This document shows, one piece after another, positions 24,601 through 37,084 of a stretch of 64,000 nt of DNA (positions are counted from its first letter, which is position 1; each line of letters begins with the position of its first letter). The position numbers and the translations under genes are program-made. Source of the stretch: Cannabis sativa (Eukaryota > Streptophyta > Magnoliopsida > Rosales > Cannabaceae); assembly GCF_029168945.1 (NCBI RefSeq), contig NC_083604.1:35149686-35213685 (forward strand), in the 5' to 3' direction. The notes under the pieces were generated by a model, which had not been told where the DNA came from, searched no databases, and saw only the letters and a program-made list of their open reading frames with translations.

Positions 24601-26302
24601 TAGCAATGGTTAAAACAATTAAGGTAAGTGGTTAAAGATCTTGCGAACTGATAGGGGTGGAGAAATAGTTAGTAGATATGCAGTTCAAAGATCATTAAAT
24701 TGATTTTTGAATTATATTTAAACTTACCTCCCCAGAAATTTTGAGTTGCATATTGATGATTAGTTACTAGTAGTTGCCTAAATCCTTCTATGGTAATACA
24801 ATTTCAGAATGATGTAATGGTTGGGTACTTAATGTAAATCATTACTAGATTCATGGATGACCTAATCAAAATCTTAAGAAAAGCTAGAACTGTTAACCAT
24901 GGTTTGTTAGCTATTCTAAGTGATTAGGGGTGGACCATCCCATTGTCAATAGATAAGAAAGTGTTTGTTCAAACAAATACTACTTTTCTAAGATAATGAC
25001 TAAGTCTGAAAACAAGTAGCAAATAAAGGAGATATTTAATTCTTGATTCCAAAAGTGTTCTATCATCTTATTTGATATATGATGATCCCACTGCCTCTGT
25101 TGTCTTGTCACAACCGAAGAGATCCATACCATTTAGTTTTCTTAGACATAATTCACGGTACCTCGTCATAGTGGGAGAGTTTCTAGGAACTCACCTTCTT
25201 ATGACTTGGGAGACACTAGTGATTAAAATACATTGTGAGTTTAAACAAGTAATGGATTGTCAAGATAAGAAACTAAGAAGAAAAGCCAATAGAACTATGG
25301 TTTAATCCATTCACATGGAATAACCTAAAGTTTTCTATTACAAGGACATAAAAGGAAATTTTAGTTAATAAGTCTATTCTATGGACTTAACAAACTTCCT
25401 GTTCCTAGTATTATAGGTTTGAGTTTATCTAAACCTATGGCTTGTGGTATACCTGGTAATTACTTACTCTAATGCAAGCAACTTACTTTAGTAAGATGCT
25501 GAAGCATTTTCTTTCTAATGGCAATCTATAGAGGCTTCACAACTTCTTAGGTATAGATTTTATTTATCTAAGGAAAAGTCTTAACTATACCAGAAAAGAT
25601 AAAGCCATGAAAGAATTTCTTATATCAACAGTGAGAGGTCTTAGATATGCTTTTGTATGCCTTAGACCAGACACCTGCTGTTGAGTGGGAGTAATGAGTA
25701 GGTATCATATTAATCCAGAAGAAGAACATTGGAAGACAATCAAGTAAATCCAAAGATTAAGAAGAGGAACTATATGTTAGTCTATAAGGGTGTGTTTAAA
25801 ACTCTTAGACTACACCATATCAGATTTCGAAATTTGCCTTTGTGCTAGTAAATCTTTCTGATAAGATGGTGATTACTCTGGGGGTGGAATAGTGATTTTG
25901 GAGAAGTGTAAAAACCTATCTGAAGTCTCTAGGTCTACCAGAGAGGGACTGAATGTTAAGGTTGCAGGAAAGGTACTTATTCAGTCTAAGGAAAGTTCTA
26001 TACATTTTTGGCATCATTCCAAATTGCCTTAAACTACTAGTGTTAATTTCCTGATTAACCAAAAGTAGTTGCCAAAGATATAGAATCCAGCAACCCAAAA
26101 GAGTAGACATATAGAGAGGAATTTAACATTATCAATGATTTTGTGATTAAAGGAAGAGTAATGGTGGAGAAAAGGTTGTGTTTAATTCAACCTTTCAGAT
26201 CCTATTACGAGGAGTTTACTACTACTACACTTGATTTGTATATCAAGGTGTTGAGATTATTTGAAACGCATTTTTTGTTTTATATTAGTGCAAGTGGGAG
26301 TT
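24600..26302 (+). pseudogene. pol: First array pol remnant, heavily degraded
   Basis: Scattered short matches to Copia pol in the right order. Integrase sequence GATCTTGCGAACTGATAGGG lies near 24635, and the post-core region AAAGTGTTTGTT...ACAAATACTACTTT near 24957. RNase H region GAGTAGGTATCA lies near 25695, and GTGCAAGTGGGAGTTTG precedes LTR B. Many indels and stops exist, and no long frame remains. It is far more decayed than the second array pol (33689-37055). Confidence 0.7.
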
Positions 26303-28198
26303 TGTTGGGTTTTATGCCCTAAATAAAACTCATTTCAATATAATCAGATTTACTTATTAATATAGATCAGAAATAACATTTAATGTTGCATGGTTCACAT
26401 GATTTATTTCATGATTATAGGTACATAATGTATAAATTCATCTGAAACCCTTTTCACATACTTGATCCTGTTTATTGTGCCATCAAAACATTGGAAAGTA
26501 AACATGACTATGTGAATAAAGTTTCCTAGATTTATCAGACATAGGGTTTTACTGATATGATAATCTACAACAGAGTTTACTTGCATTTGGAGAAGTGCTA
26601 TGTTCTTTCCAGAGCATTGGTTAAAGTAAAGCTCAGGTTGGATACATGGAGTATGCATCGGAAGGGACCGATATTGAACTTTGACTTAGATTTATTAAAC
26701 TTACCGTAATATCTATTCAAGTCAATATCGCCTAGTTGATCCTAGATCAAATGATCTTAATCCTGATATGATTAGGCTCAATCTCGAGAGGCTATTCGTG
26801 TTCTTTGATTTTTTAGTTAAGCCTACTTTTAGGTCAGGGTGATACGTACATTTTGGGAACACGGTAGTGCAATTGAGTGGGAGCGTTAACATAAACATGG
26901 AATCTATAGCTTCTATCTTGCGAATAGTAAGCAAAGGATGATCTCCTTCGAGCTTGAGCAAACGAACATAAATGGTGGAGTACTCATTTCACATAAGCTG
27001 AAATATCATTTATACAGGGTCAAGTGTTTTAAGGAATAAATACATTGTAGGGTGTAACGGTAATTTAATCCCTTTACAGTGTAGATCATTCATATAGAGG
27101 ATCATTGATCAAATTAGGATTATAACAATGGATAACTAATGATGTGTCTATATGGTGGAACATATAGAGCATTCTATATACTGAGAGTGCAATTCTAAGT
27201 TCTATGCGTGGATTCAACGAATAATTAATAAGTTGGTGAATTTTAGTGCTAAATTCTTGATCTACTTATTGGAAGCTCGGTTATATAGACCCATGGTCCC
27301 CGCACTAGTTGAGATAATATTGCTTGTAAGACTCATGTAATTGGTTTTGATTAATCAATTATAATTCTCAAATTAGACTATGTCTATTTGTGAATTTTTC
27401 ACTAAGTAAGGGCGAAATTGTAAAGAAAGAGTTTTAGGGGCATATTTGTTAATTATGATACTTTGTATGGTTCAATTAATAAATATGATAAATGACAATA
27501 TTATTTAATAATTATTTATAGTTATTAAATAGTTGGAATTGGCATTTAAATGGTTGAATTAGAAAATTGGCGTTTTTGAGAAAATCAGATGCAGAAAAGG
27601 TAAAACTGCAAAATCGCAAAAAGTGAGGCCCAAATCCACTAGTATAGGGACAGCCACTTTTGTAGGAAATTTAAACTGATATTTTCATTATTTTAATGCC
27701 AAATAATTCAAACCTAACCCTAGTGGAATGCTACAAATAGATAGTGAAGGCTTCAGGAAAATTACACTTAAATTTTCTACTTTTTCATTCAGAAAAAACT
27801 GAGCCTTCTCTCTCCCTATCTTTGGCCGAACCCACTCTCTCTCTCTTCCTCATTGAGATTTCGAAATTCTTAGTGTATGAGTAGTACCCACACACAGCAA
27901 GTGATACCTCAATCATAGTGAGGAAGATCGTGAAGAAAGACTTTCAGCAAGAAGGAGGTTTCAACATCAAAGATTCAGAGAAAGAGATCCAGGTTCAGAT
28001 ATTGATAATGCTCTGCTACAGAAAGGAATCAAGGGCTAGATATCTGAACGGAAGGAGTCATTTAATTCCGCTGCAACCAATGTAAGGTTTCCTAAACTTT
28101 ATATGTGTTTATTTCATCGTTTTAGAAAGTTCATATTTAGGGTGTTAATCAACATACTTGTGTGTAGATCTAAGATCCTGGTAAAATAATTTCCAACA
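26303..28198 (+). repeat. Array LTR B
   Basis: 1896 bp. Its left junction is a normal polypurine tract/3' LTR junction. Its right end CCAACA joins directly to internal sequence CTGTTGAGTGGG with no primer site. The TATA box is changed to CTACAAATAG (27731-27740). Confidence 0.92.
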
Positions 28199-28825
28199 CT
28201 GTTGAGTGGGAGTAATGAGTAGGTATCAGATTAATCCAGGAGAAGAACATTGGAAGACAATCAAGTAAATCTTAAGATTAAGAAGAGGAACTATATGTTA
28301 GTCTATAAGGGTGTGTTTAAAACTCTTAGACTACACCATATTAAATTTCGAAATTTGCCTTTGTGCTAGTAAATTTTTCCTGATAAGATGGTGGTTACTC
28401 TAGGGGTGGAATAGTGATTTTGGAGAAGTGTAAAAACCTATCTGAAGTCTCTAGGTCTACCAGAGAGAGACTGAATGTTAAAGCTGCAGGAAAGGTACTT
28501 ATTCAGTCTAAGGAAAGTTCTATACATCTTTGGCACCATTCCAAATTGCCTTAAACTACTAGTGTTAATTTCTTGATTAACCAAAAGTAGTTGCCAAAGG
28601 TATAGAATCCAGTATCCCAAGAGAGTAAGACATATAGAGAGGAATTTCACATTATCAATGATTTTGTGATTAAGGAAGAGTAATGGTGGAGAAAAAGGTT
28701 GTTGTTAATTCAACCTTTCAGATCCTATTACGAGGAGTTTACTACTACTACACTTGATTTGTATATCAAGGTGTTGAGATTATTTGAAACACACTTTTTG
28801 TTTTATATTAGTGCAAGTGGGAGTT
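28199..28825 (+). repeat. Truncated internal fragment, copy of 25678-26302
   Basis: About 627 bp, nearly identical to the 3' end of the first internal region, including the degraded RNase H remnant and the polypurine tract. Primer site, leader and all upstream pol are absent. LTR B, this fragment and LTR C therefore look like an element with a large internal deletion that shares its LTRs with its neighbours. Confidence 0.88.
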
Positions 28826-30703
28826 TGTTGGGTTTTATGCCCTAAATAAAACTCATTTCAATATAATCAGATTTACTTATTAATATAGGTCAGAAATAAC
28901 ATTTAATGTTGCATGGTTCACATGATTTATTTCATGATTATATGTACATAATGTATGAATTCATCTGAAACCCTTTTCACATACTTGATCCTGTTTATTG
29001 TGTTGTCAACACTTTGGAAAGTAAACATGACTATGTGAATAAAGTTTCCTAGATTTATCAGACACAGGGTTTTACTGATATGATAATCTACAACAGAGTT
29101 TACTTGCATTTGGAGAAATGCTATGTTCTTTCCAGAGCATTGGTTAAAGTAAAGCTCAGGTTGGATGCATGGAGTATGCATCGGAAGGGACCGATATTGA
29201 ACTTTGACTTAGATTTATTAAACTTACCGTAAAATCTATTCAAGTCAATATCGCCTAGTTGATCCTAGATCAAATGATCTTAATCCTGTTATGATTAGGC
29301 TCAATCTTGAAAGGCTATTCGTGTTCTTTGATTTGTTAGTTAAGCCTACTTTTGGGTCAGGGTGATACGTACATTTTGGGAACACGGTAGTGCAATTGAG
29401 TGGGAGCGCTGACATAAACATGGAATCTATAGCTTCTATCTGGCGAATAGTAAGCAAAGGATGATCTCCTTCGAGCTTGACCAAACGAACATAAATGGTG
29501 GAGTACTCATTTCACATAAGCTGAAATATCATTTATACGGGGTCAAGTGTTTTAAGGATAAAACACATAGTAGGGTGTAACGGTAATCTAATCCCTTTAC
29601 AGTGTAAATCATTCATATAGAGGATCATTGATCAAATTAGGATTATAACAATGGATAACTAATGATGTGTCTATATGGTGGAACATATAGAGCATTCTAT
29701 ATACTCAGAGTGCAATTCTAAGTTCTATGCGTGGATTCAACGAAGAATTAATAAGTTAGTGAATTTTAGTAATAAATTATTGATCTACTTATTGGAAGCT
29801 CGGTTATATAGACCCATGGTCCCCCCACTAGTTGAGATAATATTGCTTGTAAGACTCATGTAATTGGTTTTGATTAATCAATTATAATTCTCAAATTAGA
29901 CTATGTCCGTTTGTGAAATTTTCACTAAGTAAGGGCCAAATTGTAAAGAAAGAGTTAAAGGGGCATATTTGTTAATTATGATACTTTGTATGGTTCAATT
30001 AATAAATATGATAAATGACAATTTTATTTAATAATTATTTATAATTATTAAATAGTTAGAATTGGCATTTAAACAGTTGAATTAAGAAATTGACGTTTTT
30101 GAGAAAATCATATACAAAAGTGATAAAACTGCAAAATTGCAAAAGGGGAGGCCCAAATCCAATTAGCCATGGCCGGCCACTTTTTTAGGTATTATCCTCT
30201 GATATTTTCATTATTTTAATGCCAAATAATTCAAACCTAACCCTAGTGGAATGCTATAAATAGATAGTGAAGGCTTCAGGAAAATTACACTTTTCATTTA
30301 GAAAAACCTGAGCCTCTCTCTCTACCTTTGGCCGCCACTCTCTCTCTCTCCTCTTCCTTAATATTTCGAAACCCCTTAGTGATTAGAGTAGTGCCCACAC
30401 ACAGCAAGTAATACCTCAATCATAGTGACGAATATCGTGAAGAAAGATTTTCATGAAAAGGAGTTTCAGCATCAAAGATTCAGAGAAAGAGATCCAGGTT
30501 CAGATCTTGATAATACTCTGCGACAGAAAGGACACAAGGGTTAGAGATAAGAATGGAAGGAGTCATTTAATTCCGCTGCACCTAATGTAAGGTTTCTTAA
30601 ACTTTATATGTGTTTTTTTCATCGTTTTAGAAAGTTCATATTTAAGGTGTTAATCAACATACTTGTGAGTAGATCTAAGATCCTGGTAAAATAATTTCCA
30701 ACA
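28826..30703 (+). repeat. Array LTR C, mosaic
   Basis: 1878 bp. The first ~150 bp match LTRs A/B (TTTCAATATAATCAG...). From about 28990 on it mostly carries LTR D variants: GTTGTC, CACTTTGG, CTTGAAAGG, TTTTGGGTCAGG, TTTAGTAATAAATT and CCTTTGGCCGCCACTC. It has an intact TATA box (30254-30263). A primer site follows, so it serves as the 5' LTR of the second internal region. Confidence 0.9.
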
Positions 30704-30704
30704 A

Positions 30705-30718
30705 CTGGCCTCAGAGCC
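30705..30718 (+). promoter_or_regulatory. Variant primer-binding site after LTR C
   Basis: CTGGCCTCAGAGCC, the same two-base variant as after LTR A. Confidence 0.75.
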
Positions 30719-33688
30719 ATGGTAATTGATTTGCTTGCAAGAAATTTGGACTTTAAAATGATTGTTTGATGTTTTGGATGGTATCATGTTGTATGAGTGT
30801 TATTTGATGATTGATTGATGTTTGTGAATTTTCGTGAAAAATAATTGAATATCTGTTTCTGTAATTATTTTTATTGGATAGTATGGAAAAGATTAAACAA
30901 GTTACTTTTTTACAGAACTCAATTTCGATTTAAATTGAATTAGTTATGATTTTTTGAAGTTTCGAAAAAATCAGGGTTGAGCAGCAGGGCCTACGCGCGC
31001 GCGGGGATTTCATGCAAATCCCCATTCCGCCGAGGTTCCTCGCCCAAATCACCCTCCTGCGCGCGCGGACGGGTATGCACTGCATCCCGTCCGTACAGCT
31101 CAGAATTTTTTCGTTTTTCTTCGTTTTTTCATGCTTTTTCATGGATTTAACTTCCGATTTTTTGTGTAGTTCTGTATTTATATATTTACTATTCCTAATT
31201 CAATTCTAATTATCATAATTAAATTAATTAATATTTTTTAAATTTAATTCATGATATTAGTGTAATTTGAATTTAAAAATAGTAAATATCTATCTTTTTT
31301 TGCTTAATTATCGATCTTATTTTTAAATTTGATTATATCCTATCTTATTTTTAAATTTAAGGCCAGATATTAAATTTTTAAATAATTTTTTTTTTTAAAT
31401 AATTTGACTTTATTTAAATTTAAAATAAGATAACTATAATCATGTAATTTTAAATAGATGTAAGATATTTTGCTAACTTTTAAATTTTGTTATTTTATTT
31501 ATTTAAATTACATTTAATATCTAAAAAAGATATTTATTTATCTTTTTTAATTTTTTATTTAATTTTTATTTATAAAATAACATTAAATTTTTAAAAGTAG
31601 TTAGCAAATTTTGAAATGATATTTAGGTTGGTTGAAACCTAATTTTTCAAAATTGTAGGTTTAATTTTAAATATTTAAATATTTTAAATATTTTTTAATT
31701 TCAATTTTTTTTTAAATTTTCGAAAATAAATTTTTTATTTATTTAATTAATTATTTTTTGAAATTATTTATTTAAAATTAAATAAATCCTACATCCAACT
31801 ATCCAGCTAACCTTGTTGCAGGAGTATGTGTTTTAGCTTGTTTGTAAGTTTTCAAAACCTATTATTGCTTGATTGCAAATAGCCATGGTTAACTTGTTAC
31901 CAGATCCAATGATCTGATGGCTCCCTTGGTCAAGTAAATAATTTGTAACAGGTATATTTACAATCTTCTTTCATCTGTGTATGACCTAGCAACATGATAG
32001 GACCCATCCAAAGTGTGCCTGTGTGAGCCTATGTGTCTAATTTCATTATAGATGCATATAGGTTGTTGTTGCTAAATAAAATATCATAGTTCTTGATAGA
32101 TTTTATTTAGGCCCATTTAGTTTTTGGGCCTATTCAATTAATAACAGTTGTTCATTTTAAGGTTAAATTCCTCTCTTTTGGGTCTTGTGTGAGAGTTGGG
32201 AGCCATAGAAGAGGGTACGACATACTGAACCCAACACCCCCTCACATGAACCACCCCAATTGTGAAGGCCCATTTGCCTGATTTGAATAACTTTACTAGG
32301 TTAATTAAATTAGTTTAACCTAATAAAATTGATTAGCAACATAATTAATTTCATTTATTTTGAAGTTAATTTAAGAAAAACCATAGTTTAAAGAATTTTA
32401 TATTCTAAGCTAAACTATATGTATTTTCTTGTATTTAATTAAATATAGAATTATAACCATCTAGATTCTTTCTGCAGCTTAATTTAAATTTTTCATTAAA
32501 TATTCCTATTTAAGTTTATATTTAGTTATCTATAACTAACCAGCTTAAATCTGAATATCTTTTGGATTTAAAATTTCAAAATTAAGTTGAGGAATTGTAG
32601 GCATTGGTTATTAAGATTCTTTAAATATTTTTTTAAGTTAATATCTTTTCGAATATTAACTTAAAATGGAATATTTTCAAATTAAGTGGTTACAACTTAA
32701 TTTTAATTTAATTAAATCTAATTTGAAAGATATTTAAGTTGATTTTTTAGATTCTTCTAAAACAACTTAAACAAGATATTTTCAAATTTGTTCCATTATA
32801 TTCGAATTTAATTTTCGAATTTTAAATAATAATTGAAAATTAATTAAAGTTGATTTTTTTATTTAAACCAACTTTAATTTGTAATTTTTCATTATTATAT
32901 GGAACTTATTCCATTTTTTTTATTCGAATTTATTTTTTGAAATTAAATAATAATAATAGAAAATTAATTGAAGTTGATTTTTTATTTAAACCAACTTTAA
33001 TTTTTAATTTTTCATTATTATAATATGGAATTAATGATTAAATAAAATTCATATTTTTTAAATAATGAGCTTTAATCAAAAGATATTCGATCTCCATTGT
33101 TGGTCTTATAATAGTTAAATTTTTTCAATATAACCTCGAGACGCTAGACTTCGTCCCCCTATGGATGGTTATTCGTTGAACACTTTTAACACCGTAAGAT
33201 TTCATTTGATAAGTGTTTTATGAGTTTTCGTCTCTATTAGACTCTCCCCTACGGTGACTACTTAGAGATAAACTCATAAAACATGAAACAATGGTGGAAG
33301 CTCATAAAATGAGAATAACCTTGACTCTCGCCTACCGGGACAACGTTGGATTCTCATTTTGATCGAATAAAAGGTTGCTAAAATGTTTAATTTTAGATGA
33401 GCTGACTACTCTATTCAACTAATGTTATCTTTGACTCTCGCCTACCGGGACATTGTATTTCATTATGTTGGAAACCTTGAAAAATAAACTATGTTAGATT
33501 TAGTATTTTTATAACATATGTGATTATTTGTTATTTTCTGAACTTGTGTATGAATTTGAACCAAAACCTTACTTTTGTTTTATTGATGTGTTGTAGTGCC
33601 AATAACCCTATTCCCATTCCACTCCTAGTTAATATCTTAGCAATTGAACTTGAAGTTATAAACTCCTTGTCAGAGTAATACTTCACAT
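30719..33688 (+). other. Second array leader, noncoding, with GC-rich insert
   Basis: Leader homologous to that of Cop1, without gag. Conserved blocks lie at about 31800-32340 and about 33070-33480, with the paired CTCTCGCCTACCGGGACA motif. At 30991-31098 a GC- and CpG-rich segment stands out sharply; the other copies have only a short TGCGATCGC-type sequence at this point. Confidence 0.7.
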
Positions 33689-36600
33689 ATGCTCATGATG
33701 GACTTTAAATTCCAGAAAGCAGGTAAGCTGGGAATTGTTCACTCTGAAGAGCAAATAGTTCATAACTCCATAAATCCTACTACTTCATGCTTAGTTGAGA
33801 AGATAAGAGAAAGTGATTCCACTTCCTCAAGTTATACTTCACAACAAATTGTACCATCAAGAACAACAAATCACAAACGAATAAGCAGTAATGCTTTAAT
33901 CTTCGAATCATGTGTGTTAGAGAATGATAAATCCATTTGGATTCTTGATTCTGGGTCTACAAACCATGTAAGTTGTTCATTGCAATTGCTTGAGAATTGG
34001 AATTATTTGAAATCCGGAGAGTTGAAACTTAAAGTTGGTAATGGCGAAATGGTTTCGGTTAGAGCTAGAGGAAAAGCCAAACTCAAGTTTCAAAACAGAA
34101 TTTTGGAATTAGACAATGTCTTATACATTCCAAATTTCAGTAGAAACTTGGTTTCTGTTTCATGCTTTCAATTGCAACAATACAAATTAGATTTTTCGAG
34201 TTCTGGTTCTACCATTTCTCGAAATGACATTCAAATTTGTGTTGCATCCATGGAACAGGGGCTTTATGTTCTTAGACATGAAACACCATTTGCCCTACAT
34301 AACGAACTTTTCAAAGTAGCTAAACCTAGAAACCACAAAAGGCAAAAGATCATTGATGATAATGAAACATATCTATGGCATTTACGTTTAGGTCATATAG
34401 GCTTTGATAGACTCAATAGGCTAACCAAAGATGGTCCATTGAAAAATGTTGTCTTAGGTGAAGTGCCAGTATCCGAGTCCTGCCTAGAAGGAAAAATGAC
34501 TAAACGTTCTTTCTCTGCAAAGGGAGAGTGTGCCAAACAACCCCTAGGGTTAGTGCATTCAGATGTCTGCGGACCTTTGAATGTAAAAGCCAGAGGTAGT
34601 TATGAGCACTTTGTAACTTTCATTGACGATTACTCTAGATATGGACATATTTACCTTATCCATAAGAAATCTGAAACATTTGCAAAGTTTCAAGAATTTC
34701 ACGCATTGGCTCAAAACCAATTGGGTAAAACATTAAAGATCTTGCGAACTGATAGGGGTGGAGAATATATGGATATGCAGTTCAAATATCATTTAATTGA
34801 ACTTGGAATTGAATCCCAATTAACCGCCCCTAGCACTCCATAGCAAAATGGAGTTGCAGAAAGACAGAATCGCAGGCTTTTGGAAATGGTTAGGTCCATG
34901 CTTAGTTTTTCAACTCTACCTACGTCCTTCTGGGGATATGCAATTCAGATGGCAACCGACATTTCAAATGTTGTTCCATCTAAATCAATCCCTAAGACAC
35001 CCTTAGAACTATCGATTGGTCGTACACCTAGTTTACGCCATTACAGAATCTGGGGGTGCCCTGCTCATGTCTTAAGAAAGAAAGACGGCAAACTTGAGTC
35101 ACGAACTGAAGTTTGCATGTTTGTCGGAAATTCTAAAGAGACTAGGGGTGGACTATTTTATAGTCGCAAGGATGATAAAGTGTTTGTTTCTACAAACGCA
35201 ACTTTCCTTGAAGATTACTATATTAAGAATTTCAAATCACAAAGTAAAGTAGTGTTGGAGGAAATGCTTTCAGATATAAGTCCTTCCAATGTTCTATCCT
35301 CTTCCACTCGTGAAGAAGACAATCCCACTCCCTTAGTGGAACCAACTGAGAGAACTACTGTTAAAGTTTTTATTTAGAAGATCACCGCTCCTCGTCGTAG
35401 TGGGAGGGTTTCAACAAAACCAGCCCGTTATGGCTTGGATGGTGAAATCAATATGGTCGTTGGTGACGGTATTGAAGACGATCCATTAACCTATAAACAG
35501 GCAATGGATAGTCCGCAACGGAAACGATGGTCAGCCGGCATGGATTCAGAAATGGATTCCATGAAAAAGAACAAAGTCTGGGAATATGTAGACGCACTTG
35601 ACGACTATCATCCGACATCCGATAGGATGCAAGTGGGTTTACAAGAAGAAAAGAGGAGCTGGAGGTGAAGTCGAAACTTTTAAAGCTAGACTTGTAGCCA
35701 AGGGTTATACCCAAAGAGAAGGCGTGGACTATGAGGAAACTTTTAATCCTGTTGCCATGATCAAATCCATCCGAATTCTTCTCTCCATACCTGCTGCTTT
35801 CGATTATGAAATCCGGCAAATGGATGTCAAGACTGCCTTCCTTAATGGGGTACTTGAAGAAACCATCTATATGGAGAAACATGAAGGCTATGTTCTTCCT
35901 GGGCTGGAAAAGAAAGTTTGCAAATTAAATAGGTCTATCTATGGACTTAAGCAAGCTTCTCGCTTATGAAACAAAAGGTTTGATGAAATCATCAAGACCT
36001 ACGGCTTTCTTCAAAATGAAGATGAACCTTGTGTTTACCAACTCAAGGAAGACCAAGTAGTAGTATTCCTGGTCCTTTATGTTGATGACATTTTGATTAT
36101 TGGAAACAATATTAAGAAAATGACTCACATCAAGGAATGGCTCAACACTCAATTCAATATGAAAGATTTGGGTGAAGCAGCCTATGTTCTTGGTATTCAG
36201 ATTATCAAAAACCGAAAGAACAGATCTCTTGCTCTCTCTCAAACAGCCTACATAGATAAGGTTTTAGAGAGATTCTCCATGAATAACACCAATGGGGCAA
36301 ACATGCCTTCTAGATATGGTATTCGTCTATCTAAGGAATAGTCTCTGACTGATCCTCAAGAGATAGAGGACATGGCGAAAATTCCTTATGCTTCTGCGGT
36401 TGGAAGTCTAATGTATGCAATGTTATGCACTAGACCTGACATCTGCTATGCAGTTGGAATCGTGAGCAGGTATCAGTCAAATCCAGGACAGCAACATTGG
36501 AATGCAGTTAAGTATATTCTGAAATACTTAAAGAGTACAAGGAATCTTGTGTTAGTCTACAAGGGTGGTGCTTTAAATCCCATAGGCTACACTGATTCAG

Positions 36601-37055
36601 ATTTCCAGGCAAGTCTTGAAGACAGGAAATCTACATCTGGGATGGTGTTTACTCTTGGGGGTGGAGCAGTGGTTTGGAGAAGTGCAAAACAAACCGCTAT
36701 ATCGGACTCGACAATGGAAGCTGAATACATAGCTGCAGCCGAAGCTGCTAAAGAACTTGTCTGGCTAAGAAAGTTCTTCACCAGCATCGGTGTCGTCCCT
36801 GGAATGGAAAAGCCTTTGGTCCTACTTTGTGATAATAATGGAGCGATAGCAAACAGTAAGGAACCTCGAAGCCACAAGAGAAGCAAACATATTGAAAGGA
36901 AGTACCATATTATCAGAGAATACGTGGCAAGAGGGGATGTACTAGTTGAGAAAGTAGACACAGAGGACAACCTAGCTGATCCATTCACTAAAGTCTTGGT
37001 CGTGACTGCATTTGAAAAGCACCGTCAGAATTTAGGATTAATTGATATGTATTGA
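33689..37055 (+). pseudogene. pol: Second array pol polyprotein, five breaks
   Basis: Same gene as Cop1 pol and close to it throughout: protease WILDSGSTNHVS, integrase, RT with YVDD, and RNase H ending GLIDMY. Breaks: TAG at 34841-34843 (CAG in Cop1), TAG at 35375-35377, a 7-bp tandem duplication of CATCCGA at about 35609-35622 that shifts the frame, TGA at 35967-35969 (TGG in Cop1), and TAG at 36339-36341 (CAG in Cop1). In the pre-integrase zinc finger the first Cys of CESC is also Ser. It does not carry the Cop1 stop or insertion, so those lesions are private to Cop1. Confidence 0.93.
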
Positions 37056-37084
37056 TTAGTTTAATATTAGTGCAAGTGGGAGTT

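Noticed and set aside
25072..25305. 77-codon frame in the first array internal region
   Set aside because: Its position and scattered similarity show it is decayed Copia pol in a shifted frame, not a new gene.
31012..31209. Frames of 65-70 codons across the GC-rich insert
   Set aside because: Open only because of local GC richness and low stop density; absent from other copies.
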